Source of the DNA: a virus
Length of the DNA stretch: 29,262 bases
IMG/VR virus record: IMGVR_UViG_3300032117_000118
Coordinates: 1 to 29,262 of that record
Reading direction: 5' to 3' (one strand)
Shown in pieces: positions 16,407-23,876 of this stretch. The first letter of the stretch is position 1; each line of letters opens with the position of its first letter. The position numbers and the translations under genes are program-made. The notes beneath the pieces are model-generated. The model did not search any database, was not told the origin of the DNA, and worked only from the letters and a program-made list of their open reading frames with translations.

Positions 16407-19358
16407 ATGAGCCAAGATCAAATTGATCCTTTAGATTTGGCAATGCAAGAGGACGCCCCTTCGGCGCCCTCTCGCCTACAATTGCCCCCGCAATCGCAGC
16501 CACAATCATCCGCATCTGACATCGACCCTTTGGACCTTGCGATGCAGGATGATTCGCCTGCTTCGCATGTGGTCGCTCCGCCTGCAAGTCGTCGTCGAGC
16601 GCAAGGGACCTATGCCGAAAGGGTTATGGGGGCCGAATCAGGCGGCAATCCAAACGCGAAAAACCCAAACTCAAGTGCAACGGGGCTTGGTCAATTCACT
16701 AAAGAAACATGGGTGGAGCAGGTAAAAAGATGGCGCCCGGACTTGGCTCAAGGCAAGTCAGACGATCAAATTTTGCAGATGAGAACCGATCCGGAACTTA
16801 GCAAGCAAATGATTGACGCTTACGGGAATCAGAATGCAGATTACCTCGGATCTCATGGCGTCCTTGTCAATGATGCAAGTAAGTATGGCGCCCATTGGTT
16901 TGGTCCATCTGGTTTTGAGCAAATTTACAAAGCGCCTTCAAACACGCCTATTGAAAAGATCATCGGAGCGCGAGCGGCTGCCGCCAATCGATTGACTGGC
17001 ATGACGACCGATCAGGTCAAAACGCTTATTGCCCAAAAGATGGGCGGCGATTACATGCCAGAAGATCTTTCGGCAGAAGACACTTTGTCGATGGCGGCAC
17101 ACAACTTGTTGCCATCAACCAAAAAGATGGCCGCAGGCGTGGCCAGTTCTATTCTGCATCCATTCGACACGGGCAAGGCTCTTTGGAATCTTGGCGTTGG
17201 CCTTCGATCAAAGATTGATGGCGCAGCGGGTAAGGAACAGGATCCAGATAAGAAAGCGCAAGACGAGGCCGCTATCGATGCGCTTATGGACTCATACAAA
17301 GAAAAGTATGGCGACCTGAATGGGTTTAAGTCTTACCTAGCGCACGACCCTGCAGGCGTTTTGATGGACTTGTCCACGGTTCTCGGTGGAGGAGAAATTG
17401 CCGCCACGAAAACAGGTTCTTTAATTGGTAGAGCGGGAGAAGCCGCTTCTCGGATAGGCGCCGAAAGTGTCGGCGCAGCAACAAGTGCCGTTGGAAATGC
17501 TGTTTCTGATGCCGGTCGATTCGCCGGTAAAGTAGGCGCCAACATCAATCCTTTGAACCCTTTAAGCATCCTTAATCCTGAGTCATCGGTTCTTTCTGCA
17601 AGAAAATTTGTAGATGGCGCGGGCAATCTGAGTCCGAAAGTGGACTCTATGCTTAACCGGGTATCGGGAGGCGTGCTGTCGGCATCGGACTTTTCGGATC
17701 CTCTTGCGCGTCAACATTTATTGGAAGTACTTGATCGCAAAGGATTGACGCCTGAAAGCGTGCGAGAAGGCATTCTTCGGTCACAGGGTCTAGAGGCTCC
17801 TACTGCTGCAGTAACAGGCAAGGCGGCGCCTGTAGCGGCCGCTGAGACAACTCGAAATGCTATTGAGTCAAACGCGCAGCAGTTAGCAGATCGCGCAAAA
17901 CAGATTGGCGGCGCTCAAATGTCAGGAGGCGAAATTGGATCGCATCTTGAAAGGGCTTTTGTTAATTCAAAAAACAGTGCCATTGATAAGTATTCCGACA
18001 TTCGCAACATGCCCGGTGAATTTGTTCACGGCAGTTTAGGTGGCGCTGACTTTAATCAAAAATTAGCAAGCCACTTAGGCACGTCTGGATTGCCGACAGA
18101 CCCTTCGCTTTTTTCTGCCAATGGTCTCGACAAGGCAAAAGAAGCACATGACCTGATTGATAGCGTCCTCAATCATGGCAATACGCTTTTGAACGGTCCG
18201 GGCGGGAAACTGGACTCTTCTGAGATACTTCGCGTTCGTCAGCGTCTTAATGACATTGCAAAAGATGCTAAAGGCACTGACATCCGCGCAACTAGAGACG
18301 TGATCAATGCATTTGATGATCATGTTGCTGACGCATCCGCCAATGGCCGGTTCATTGACTACCAGAAGAATGCGGCCAACACGGACTTGGCGAATAAGAT
18401 TCGCGAAGCAAGTGACGCTTATCGCAATCACATGAACACGTTTGAGGTCAGCAATGGCCAAAACAACAATATTGTGAGCGCCGTAAAGAAGTTGAAGGAC
18501 GGCATCACGACGGATCCCACGGGGAAACTGATTGCATCTGGCGATGCAGACGCGCACGTCGCGGCTCAGTCGGCTCTTGAAAAGGATTTATTCAACCCCG
18601 CCAAAGGTGGTCTGACGCACAGTAAGTTAGTAGAAGCCTTGGGAGGGCAGGGAAGCGCGGGTGAAGAAGCCGTCAACGGCACCGTTCGTAACGCTCTAAT
18701 GAATTCAGAAAACGGCGTATTCCGCCCCCTCAAAAATTCAGACGAACTCTTATCGAACCCTAACTCTGTCGTTTCTCGCGCATTTAGAAACAATCCAGAA
18801 GCCTTAAAGGAGGCTCGCCGCATTCACGTTGCTCACAAGATCAACTCAAGCAAGCCTAAACCGGGGACGCAAGCGCAGTCTTTGCTTCGCGGCACCATCG
18901 GTCCTATTGCCGCTCGATCTGTTGCTACGGCGCTTGGCGCTCACTTCTACAATCTTCCGGGCGCTCTTATTGGCGCATCCTTAGAGCATGGAGCGGAAAA
19001 GTTGTTGGCAAAAAGTGCGGCAAGACATGCCTTAGAAGGCGCTCCAAAATCAAAAGGTCTTATCCGAAAAGCAACCGACATTGCGAGCCGATATACGCGC
19101 CCCACTCGGGTCAATCTTTCTCGCGCCGCTGAGTTTGAAAAAGAGCGAGAGCAAGACATGAAAAAAGCAGCAGCGACGGGCGGCCGAATCGGCCGCGCAA
19201 GCGGCGGTCGCCTCAGCGACATAGAGCCTTTGGTACAGCGCCTTATGAAGCGCCATAAAATGGCCAAAAAGATGACCGACAAGACCACAGAGCCGCTACT
19301 CAATGCGCCCGATGAGCACATCGTGCAGGCGTTAAAAGTCGCGCAGGACGCAATTTAG
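16407..19358 (+). CDS. Ejection-type protein with lytic transglycosylase domain
   Basis: A 983-residue protein. Residues 65-105 carry the SLT-type catalytic region, AESGGNPNAKNPNSSATGLG followed by QFTKETW, with E77 as the likely general acid. Such domains cut peptidoglycan during DNA entry, as in T7 gp16. Before it, the motif IDPLDLAMQ-E/D-D occurs twice (6-16 and 39-49). The rest is long helical Ala/Lys/Asp-rich sequence. The C-terminus has ATGGRIGRASGGRL and TEPLLNAPDEHIVQALKVA, an ending typical of podophage ejection proteins. GAGGA lies upstream of the ATG. It follows the giant protein by ten bases, so the two may form one ejection complex. Confidence 0.83.
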   Translation: MSQDQIDPLDLAMQEDAPSAPSRLQLPPQSQPQSSASDIDPLDLAMQDDSPASHVVAPPASRRRAQGTYAERVMGAESGGNPNAKNPNSSATGLGQFTKETWVEQVKRWRPDLAQGKSDDQILQMRTDPELSKQMIDAYGNQNADYLGSHGVLVNDASKYGAHWFGPSGFEQIYKAPSNTPIEKIIGARAAAANRLTGMTTDQVKTLIAQKMGGDYMPEDLSAEDTLSMAAHNLLPSTKKMAAGVASSILHPFDTGKALWNLGVGLRSKIDGAAGKEQDPDKKAQDEAAIDALMDSYKEKYGDLNGFKSYLAHDPAGVLMDLSTVLGGGEIAATKTGSLIGRAGEAASRIGAESVGAATSAVGNAVSDAGRFAGKVGANINPLNPLSILNPESSVLSARKFVDGAGNLSPKVDSMLNRVSGGVLSASDFSDPLARQHLLEVLDRKGLTPESVREGILRSQGLEAPTAAVTGKAAPVAAAETTRNAIESNAQQLADRAKQIGGAQMSGGEIGSHLERAFVNSKNSAIDKYSDIRNMPGEFVHGSLGGADFNQKLASHLGTSGLPTDPSLFSANGLDKAKEAHDLIDSVLNHGNTLLNGPGGKLDSSEILRVRQRLNDIAKDAKGTDIRATRDVINAFDDHVADASANGRFIDYQKNAANTDLANKIREASDAYRNHMNTFEVSNGQNNNIVSAVKKLKDGITTDPTGKLIASGDADAHVAAQSALEKDLFNPAKGGLTHSKLVEALGGQGSAGEEAVNGTVRNALMNSENGVFRPLKNSDELLSNPNSVVSRAFRNNPEALKEARRIHVAHKINSSKPKPGTQAQSLLRGTIGPIAARSVATALGAHFYNLPGALIGASLEHGAEKLLAKSAARHALEGAPKSKGLIRKATDIASRYTRPTRVNLSRAAEFEKEREQDMKKAAATGGRIGRASGGRLSDIEPLVQRLMKRHKMAKKMTDKTTEPLLNAPDEHIVQALKVAQDAI

Positions 19359-19366
19359 GAGCCGAA

Positions 19367-20623
19367 ATGCCAACCCCGCCTAGCAGTTTCACGACAAACA
19401 AGACGTTTGAGCAGCCCGCCAACGGCGCCTACAGCAACACTTGGGACACGCCCGTCAACGCGGACTGGGCGGCTATCGACGCCTGCTTTGGCGGCACGAC
19501 GACGATCAATCCAACTTCTACGGGCGCGTCGGTCGTTGTCCTAACGCTGACGCAATACCGGCCACCTAACATCGTCATCTCGGCAGGCACCCTGACTGCC
19601 GGGTACACGAATGTGACGTATCAGATCCCGTCCGGCGTCGGCGGCTTCTGGTCGATCTCAAACGCCTGCCCGACCGGAACGCCTTCGACAACGTCGTACA
19701 CCGTGACGATCACGTCGGGCGGTGGCGGCACGAGTGTTGTCATTCAACCCTCGACGCGAGTCATGCTCTTCTGCGACGGCACCAACGTCTTCACGGCGGT
19801 CTCTGGCGCGCAGACTGCGGCCGGGTCGACCAACCAAGTGCAGTACAACTCCGGCGGGTCACTCGCGGCGGGCGCCAATCTCACTTTTGATGGCAACATC
19901 CTGAAGGTTGGCGACTCGACGACGACCGCAACCTTTACGGGGTCGACAGACGCCACAGGAACCGTTCTGACGGTCTCTGGCGTCACAGGGAGCATCGTCG
20001 CGGGCCAGACTGTCTATGCCCCCGGCATCCCGTCAGGCGCCGTCATCAGCGGCTCTGGACCGACCTACACGCTGTCATCGTCCTACCCAAACCTTCCGGC
20101 GCAGCCCATGTTCAGCGCGACGACGGGCGAAACGGTTAACGGGTTCCAGAATTCGCTTTACGCCACCATCGGCCAGATGGTGCTGACGCGAGCCGCCGCC
20201 CTGTCTGGCCTGATCTCGATCACGGGAACAGGCACGACGGGCACGATGGACAACATCAACATCGGTCAAACGACGACCGCGTTGGCTCAGTTCAAGCAGG
20301 CGGCAACTCCGTCGGTCAACATTGGCAACAGCGGAACCGCTTTTACCATTGACTGCTCGGCATCGAACGTCCAGACCTTGGTGATGACGGGCAACGTGCC
20401 CAACACCGGGTGGACGATCAATAACAAGGTCGATGGCCAGACCATCAACTTGTTTATCACGCAGGGATCGTCTTACACGCTCGCATGGCCCACGGCATTC
20501 AAGTGGCCCGGCGGCACGGTGCCCGCCATCTCGACCACGAGCAGCGCGGTAGATCTTCTGGTGATGACCTACCGCAGCAGCACGGGCTACTGGTATTGCA
20601 CGCTCTCAAAGGCCTTCGCATGA
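19367..20623 (+). CDS. Tail fibre / tail-tip protein
   Basis: A 418-residue protein. The N-terminal module (NGAYSNTWDTPVNADWAAID, then FGGTTTI) is a widespread phage tail attachment or shaft segment. The middle includes AGSTNQVQYNSGGSLAAGAN and LTFDGNIL, a common fibre repeat linker. The C-terminal module runs from NVQTLVMTGNVPNTGW to AWPTAFKWPGGTVPAISTTS, with the conserved ending VDLLVMTYRSSTGYWY. AGGAG gives a good ribosome binding site seven bases before the ATG. Its stop overlaps the next start as ATGA. Receptor binding is plausible but the target is unknown. Confidence 0.78.
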   Translation: MPTPPSSFTTNKTFEQPANGAYSNTWDTPVNADWAAIDACFGGTTTINPTSTGASVVVLTLTQYRPPNIVISAGTLTAGYTNVTYQIPSGVGGFWSISNACPTGTPSTTSYTVTITSGGGGTSVVIQPSTRVMLFCDGTNVFTAVSGAQTAAGSTNQVQYNSGGSLAAGANLTFDGNILKVGDSTTTATFTGSTDATGTVLTVSGVTGSIVAGQTVYAPGIPSGAVISGSGPTYTLSSSYPNLPAQPMFSATTGETVNGFQNSLYATIGQMVLTRAAALSGLISITGTGTTGTMDNINIGQTTTALAQFKQAATPSVNIGNSGTAFTIDCSASNVQTLVMTGNVPNTGWTINNKVDGQTINLFITQGSSYTLAWPTAFKWPGGTVPAISTTSSAVDLLVMTYRSSTGYWYCTLSKAFA

Positions 20624-21081
20624 CTTTCGCGACGCGCACTCTAGGCTATTTGGGCGGCATCAACGTGTCGGTGATTGTCGGCACCATGACCACCACAACG
20701 GGACGCAGCACGTTGACATGGTGGGGATGGAGCACCATCTCTGGCAGCGGGAGCATCTACTACCCAGACTCCCCCGTGGCTGGTAGCGTCATTCCGTCAC
20801 CACTTTACATCAACGGCGTGCAGATTCTTGGAATTGCGTCGGTCAGCACGCCTGCAAGCACCACCAGCGCTTCGGGCTACTACGTTTACGTCGCGGGGAA
20901 CAACACCACGCTGATCAGCACGCTGACGGTGGCGGGCGTGACCATGACATCGCCGACGGCAACATTCGACAACGCGGTGTTAGCGAATGTGGCCAACACG
21001 CGCTATCTGTTCTCTCGATCCGATACGACGACGCTGTTTGGCACGACTGTCGGCGCGTCTGTGCCGGTACTTCTGACTTAA
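20620..21081 (+). CDS. Virion-type hypothetical protein, last gene of the late block
   Basis: A 153-residue, Ser/Thr/Gly-rich beta-type protein (MTFATRTLGYLGGINVSVIV, STLTWWGWSTISGSGSIYY, SGYYVYVAGNNTTLISTL). ATG at 20620 overlaps the fibre stop, which makes this start preferable to in-frame starts further upstream. Composition resembles a fibre tip or a small protein attached to the fibre, such as a chaperone or adhesin. Its stop codon overlaps the stop of the converging minus-strand gene. No enzymatic motif is seen. Confidence 0.6.
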   Translation: MTFATRTLGYLGGINVSVIVGTMTTTTGRSTLTWWGWSTISGSGSIYYPDSPVAGSVIPSPLYINGVQILGIASVSTPASTTSASGYYVYVAGNNTTLISTLTVAGVTMTSPTATFDNAVLANVANTRYLFSRSDTTTLFGTTVGASVPVLLT

Positions 21082-21305
21082 GGCGTGTAGGGCTTGATCT
21101 TGCCGATGTGGCTTGTGTTGATCGCAAGCGGGCCGACGTTGCGAGTGCTTGGCCCGTCCTTGTAGATCTCGTCGACAATGACGAAGACGTTGTCGTTGCA
21201 ATTCTGAACGAATTCTTCAAACGAATTGACGTTGGCGTCGCCAACAATTTGGTGAACGAGGCTCTGTGCCCGCGAGGGCATGTTCAAGGTAATCTGGAAT
21301 CGCAT
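21078..21305 (-). CDS. Small conserved-looking phage protein
   Basis: A 75-residue protein with the pattern MRFQITLNMPSRAQSLVHQI, a central acidic helix (NSFEEFVQNCNDNVFVIVDE) and an ending in NTSHIGKIKPYTP. The strand-helix-strand pattern with the terminal HIGKIK motif looks like a small alpha/beta phage protein. GGAGAG lies upstream of the ATG. It is the last gene of the minus-strand recombination operon and lies after a terminator-like hairpin, so expression may be lower or attenuated. It converges on the late block with overlapping stops. Function unknown. Confidence 0.6.
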   Translation of the reverse strand: MRFQITLNMPSRAQSLVHQIVGDANVNSFEEFVQNCNDNVFVIVDEIYKDGPSTRNVGPLAINTSHIGKIKPYTP

Positions 21306-21316
21306 CGGTCTCTCCG

Positions 21317-21347
21317 CAAAAGGCGGTGAGGGCTGTCCCCCACCGCC
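21317..21347 (-). terminator. Rho-independent terminator or attenuator on the minus strand
   Basis: Read on the minus strand, GGCGGTG and CACCGCC form a seven-base-pair stem (plus positions 21341-21347 and 21322-21328) with extra GGG/CCC pairing in the loop, followed directly by TTTT. It lies between the SSB-like gene and the 75-residue gene, eleven bases before the latter's start, so it may reduce readthrough into that gene. Confidence 0.65.
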
Positions 21348-21355
21348 TGCAGAGG

Positions 21356-22003
21356 TTAACCGAAGTCGTCGGCCGTTCCCATATCCACGCGGGTGGAACC
21401 CGTGCTAGGAGGCGCTGCAGCGGCCACAGACGCAACAGGAGCGGCAGTAACTGCCTTTGGGACGTACACGAGGTCCGCCGGACGAGGCTTCCACGCGATG
21501 ATCTCAAAGACCGGAATGTAGTTGGTGGACTTCTTCGCGCCTTCGCCCGTCGTGACAGGCGTCGTGCTCTTCAGTTTCACCACAGGCAACATACCCGGAT
21601 TGGCCTTCACGCCCGCGAGGTACGCATTGTGAAGTTCGTCGATGCCGCGCAGGCAAGCCTTCGCGGTGGAAGCGAACTCACGAATCGTGCCGCCCAGAGC
21701 GTTCGACAACTTCAACAAGACCCGGAATCCCGGCTTGTGGTTGGCCGAAGGCGGAGCCGGAATGCGGTCACCAAACTTCGCCACAGCAAACGACGGCGCG
21801 CCGCCCGTGCTGAAGTCGATGCTGCCCGTCTCGATGTTCTCGACATCGAAGATGGCCGCGAATTCGTTGGTGATGTCCTTCGTGACGTATGCGCCGTCGA
21901 CGTAATCGCGCAGGCTGAAGCGGCCTGCACGCGCATCGAACTTCACGATGGGGATGATCGAATCGTTGCCACCTTCGGTGGCGAAATTAAAACCAAGTGC
22001 CAT
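21356..22003 (-). CDS. Putative single-stranded DNA-binding protein
   Basis: A 215-residue protein (start ATG at 22003, seven bases after GGAG; an ATG at 22009 is too close to that site). The N-terminal half is beta-rich (IIPIVKFDARAGRFSLRDY, FAAIFDVENIETGSIDF), then KPGFRVLLKLSNALGGTIRE and FASTAKACLRGIDELHNAY, then TNYIPVFEIIAWKPRP. A Pro/Ala linker leads to an acidic tip, DMGTADDFG, like the acidic C-terminal tails of SSB proteins and T7 gp2.5. Its position next to a RecB-type nuclease and RuvC supports a role in replication or recombination. The fold cannot be proven by eye. Confidence 0.6.
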   Translation of the reverse strand: MALGFNFATEGGNDSIIPIVKFDARAGRFSLRDYVDGAYVTKDITNEFAAIFDVENIETGSIDFSTGGAPSFAVAKFGDRIPAPPSANHKPGFRVLLKLSNALGGTIREFASTAKACLRGIDELHNAYLAGVKANPGMLPVVKLKSTTPVTTGEGAKKSTNYIPVFEIIAWKPRPADLVYVPKAVTAAPVASVAAAAPPSTGSTRVDMGTADDFG

Positions 22004-22021
22004 TGTCATTCTCCAAAATGC

Positions 22022-22037
22022 AGCAGTCTGGCCTGCT
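22022..22037 (-). other. Short hairpin between nuclease and SSB-like genes
   Basis: AGCAG and CTGCT form a five-base-pair stem with a six-base loop, followed on the minus strand by GCATTTTGG and then the SSB-like ribosome binding site. It is weak for a terminator. It lies in the only gap of more than 50 bases inside this operon and may influence SSB-like translation. Confidence 0.3.
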
Positions 22038-22066
22038 ACTTGCCTTCGGGCACGTCGCCCAATTCG

Positions 22067-22822
22067 TCAAACGCCCCACACCTCAAACGCCGCTTGGCGC
22101 GCCAGTGGGTCGTTCCAGTAAAACGAGTCAACGTCAGGAGTCACCAAGGAGGCAATCTCCATCGGGTCATCCGACAACGATACCAGTTTCTGGACCGTCA
22201 TCGCGATTTTCACGAGCGCATTGAAGTGCGCGTCAGCATTCTCAAGCCGGTACGTCGCCGACTTCTTCGGCGTGACGTAAGCAATCATCGGGTCGATACC
22301 CTTGTCGCCCGCAGTGACGCCTTTCGAGTAGAGCGCCAACTGACGTGCGTGAGGCACGCTGATCTTCGACGGCAATGCGTGCGTCGTCTTCAGGTCAACA
22401 AGCGCGCCCGACTCAAACAGCATGTCGTAGTAGCCGAAGAGCGGCACCTCAAGGCCGGGAACTTCGATGCGGACCTCGCCCTGTGTCGAGATCAAGCCGC
22501 CCATCGGCAATAGTGCCTTCAAGCCTTCCTCAATCATCAGGATGATCGCACCGGCCTCTTTCTCGACACGCGGATCCGACGACAGCGCCGTCAGCGTCTG
22601 AAATTTAGAAATCGCCACCTCGCAGCAATCGCGAAGAGAAGCCTTGCGATTCTTGAGGCCAAAAACAATGCCATCCTCGACGCACGTCCCGCGATGAGCC
22701 GCCGCGCCAACAGGCTGCGTGCGTCCCAAGATCTTCTGCATCACGAACATCGCGGGCTGCGCCGCAAAGCCGTTCAGCGTACTCGGCGACAGGTGCTTGA
22801 TACCGAATGCGGCAAATGACAT
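22067..22822 (-). CDS. RecB/Cas4-type PD-(D/E)XK nuclease
   Basis: A 251-residue protein with the full motif set of RecB-like exonucleases: AAHRGTCVEDG (H43), FGYYDMLFES (D133), LVDLKTT (D143 and K145, the metal-binding core) and the ARQLALYSKG motif (Q161, Y165). Family members digest DNA ends and often act with recombination proteins. The Cys residues of the Cas4 iron-sulfur cluster are not evident as a C-terminal set. The ATG overlaps the upstream gene's stop (TGATG). An SSB-like gene follows and a RuvC-like gene precedes, giving a coherent recombination module. A possible frame-shifted acidic extension follows its stop. Confidence 0.85.
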   Translation of the reverse strand: MSFAAFGIKHLSPSTLNGFAAQPAMFVMQKILGRTQPVGAAAHRGTCVEDGIVFGLKNRKASLRDCCEVAISKFQTLTALSSDPRVEKEAGAIILMIEEGLKALLPMGGLISTQGEVRIEVPGLEVPLFGYYDMLFESGALVDLKTTHALPSKISVPHARQLALYSKGVTAGDKGIDPMIAYVTPKKSATYRLENADAHFNALVKIAMTVQKLVSLSDDPMEIASLVTPDVDSFYWNDPLARQAAFEVWGV

Positions 22823-23016
22823 CAGGCATTGCCTTCGGTGCTGTCGGGCGGCGTGACGGAATTCAACACGTTGATCAGGTCCTGCGCGAGGTAGACCGCC
22901 TGATGCGTGTTGTAGTTTCCGTTCTGGACCATGGCCGCAAAAATGTTGATCGCAAAATGCTCGCGGATGGTCAGAGATTGCGCCATCGAAAAACCATCAA
23001 TCGCCCTGAGACTCAT
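22822..23016 (-). CDS. Small protein of unknown function in the recombination operon
   Basis: A 64-residue mostly helical protein (MSLRAIDGFSMAQSLTIREH, FAINIFAAMVQNG, HQAVYLAQDLINVLNSV) with a polar C-terminus. Both ends overlap neighbours: its ATG overlaps the RuvC-like stop as ATGA and its stop overlaps the nuclease start. Such packing argues for a real gene. The start region shares a 15-base identity with the start of the 63-residue gene at 23677. It could be a nuclease cofactor, but nothing in the sequence shows this. Confidence 0.6.
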   Translation of the reverse strand: MSLRAIDGFSMAQSLTIREHFAINIFAAMVQNGNYNTHQAVYLAQDLINVLNSVTPPDSTEGNA

Positions 23017-23489
23017 GCTTCTACTCCGTGCTTTGCGCCGTAAAAGGCGATCAACGTCGCGTCAGCGCGGCCGTCGTCTTTCTTGCGCTTGAACAACTCT
23101 GAATACTTCGGGAACAGAGCCATGGCGCGCTCGCGTGAGCCGTCCTTGCCATCGCGCAAATTCAGCGCCTTCTGCCATGTGCGCGGCGGCACGATGGTGA
23201 CGGGAATCTCGTACGCGCCTAGCACGCCTTCGACGACGCCGACTGAACGACCCAACGAGAACATGCTAGTGACGCCCTGTCCCGGCATTGCCCCGACGCG
23301 CTCAAGGTAAGCCGCCGCAGCGGCTTTGCCCGCGATGAGGTCAGCGACCAGAGCAGCAACAACCTCACGCTTCGTTTTTCCATTCCGCGTCACCTCGACG
23401 ACAGGCATGTCGTGGACCTCAAGCGTCCCCTCAACGCTGTCGTAAAGCGCAATCGCGCCGTTTAAGCCGGGATCGATGCCGATGATCAT
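23013..23489 (-). CDS. RuvC-like Holliday junction resolvase
   Basis: A 158-residue protein with the RNase H-like fold of RuvC: IIGIDPGLNGAIALYD (D6), YLERVGAMPGQG (E63), FSLGRSVGVVEGVLG and IVPPRTWQKALNL. The acidic cluster is KKDDGRADATLIAFYG (D138/D139 and D143). These supply the metal-binding carboxylates that cut four-way junctions. ATG at 23489 is chosen because it overlaps the upstream stop as ATGA; the longer reading from 23561 adds a basic stretch within the preceding gene. In phages such enzymes resolve branched DNA before packaging. Confidence 0.88.
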   Translation of the reverse strand: MIIGIDPGLNGAIALYDSVEGTLEVHDMPVVEVTRNGKTKREVVAALVADLIAGKAAAAAYLERVGAMPGQGVTSMFSLGRSVGVVEGVLGAYEIPVTIVPPRTWQKALNLRDGKDGSRERAMALFPKYSELFKRKKDDGRADATLIAFYGAKHGVEA

Positions 23490-23677
23490 CCTTTTGCCTT
23501 CTTCAATTCCATCTGCAACTTCGCAATTTCTGCGGCGTGATGGTTGTTGTTCTTGCGCCAAGCCTCAAGCCCGTCTAGGTACGACTTCCGCAACTCGATG
23601 ATGACCTTTGCGGCATCTCTGGACGTTTCGTCGTTCCGCTCAAGCAGGCGGTCCACGATGTCGGGTCTGAGACTCAT
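23486..23677 (-). CDS. Small helical protein of unknown function
   Basis: A 63-residue, highly charged helical protein (IVDRLLERNDETSRDAAKVI, LRKSYLDGLEAWRKNNNHHA, EIAKLQMELKKAKG). Hydrophobic spacing suggests an amphipathic helix or coiled coil. Start and stop both overlap neighbours as ATGA. It sits between a ribbon-helix-helix regulator and a RuvC-like resolvase. It is not a recognisable toxin or antitoxin. Function unknown. Confidence 0.6.
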   Translation of the reverse strand: MSLRPDIVDRLLERNDETSRDAAKVIIELRKSYLDGLEAWRKNNNHHAAEIAKLQMELKKAKG

Positions 23678-23832
23678 GCTTGCACCTTCAGAAAGCGCCT
23701 GAGAGCCGCTACAACGACCTGTGAGGTCGACGGAGCCATAGCCCCACGGGTAGTCGCTTTCAGGGCCTTGTGGACCTCCGCAGGAAGCCTGACGCTGATT
23801 CGGCGGTCTGACGTGTCTGATTTGGATGACAT
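23674..23832 (-). CDS. Ribbon-helix-helix DNA-binding protein
   Basis: From ATG at 23832 the protein has 52 residues. RRISVRLPAEVHKALKA fits the DNA-contacting strand and first helix of the Arc/MetJ/CopG fold, and SQVVVAALRRFLKVQA the second helix. An in-frame TTG at 23868, preceded by AGGGG, would add 12 residues (MNFFFEKSILRL) and is a possible alternative start. Family members bind inverted repeats as dimers of dimers and often repress their own promoter. The gene is divergent from the early operon, and an operator-like palindrome lies in the gap. It is therefore the best candidate regulator for the five-site promoter family. Confidence 0.7.
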   Translation of the reverse strand: MSSKSDTSDRRISVRLPAEVHKALKATTRGAMAPSTSQVVVAALRRFLKVQA

Positions 23833-23876
23833 GAGGCGCAGGATGGACTTCTCGAAAAAAAAGTTCAATGCCCCTG

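Noticed and set aside
21326-22513. Plus-strand open frame of 395 codons over the SSB-like and RecB-type genes
   Set aside because: The minus strand encodes recognisable proteins with ribosome binding sites and overlaps. The plus reading is an Arg/His-rich shadow.
23486-23832. RHH protein plus small helical protein as a toxin-antitoxin pair
   Set aside because: The 63-residue partner has no toxin-family signature, and the pair sits at the head of a recombination operon with an operator shared by other promoters, which fits phage regulation better.
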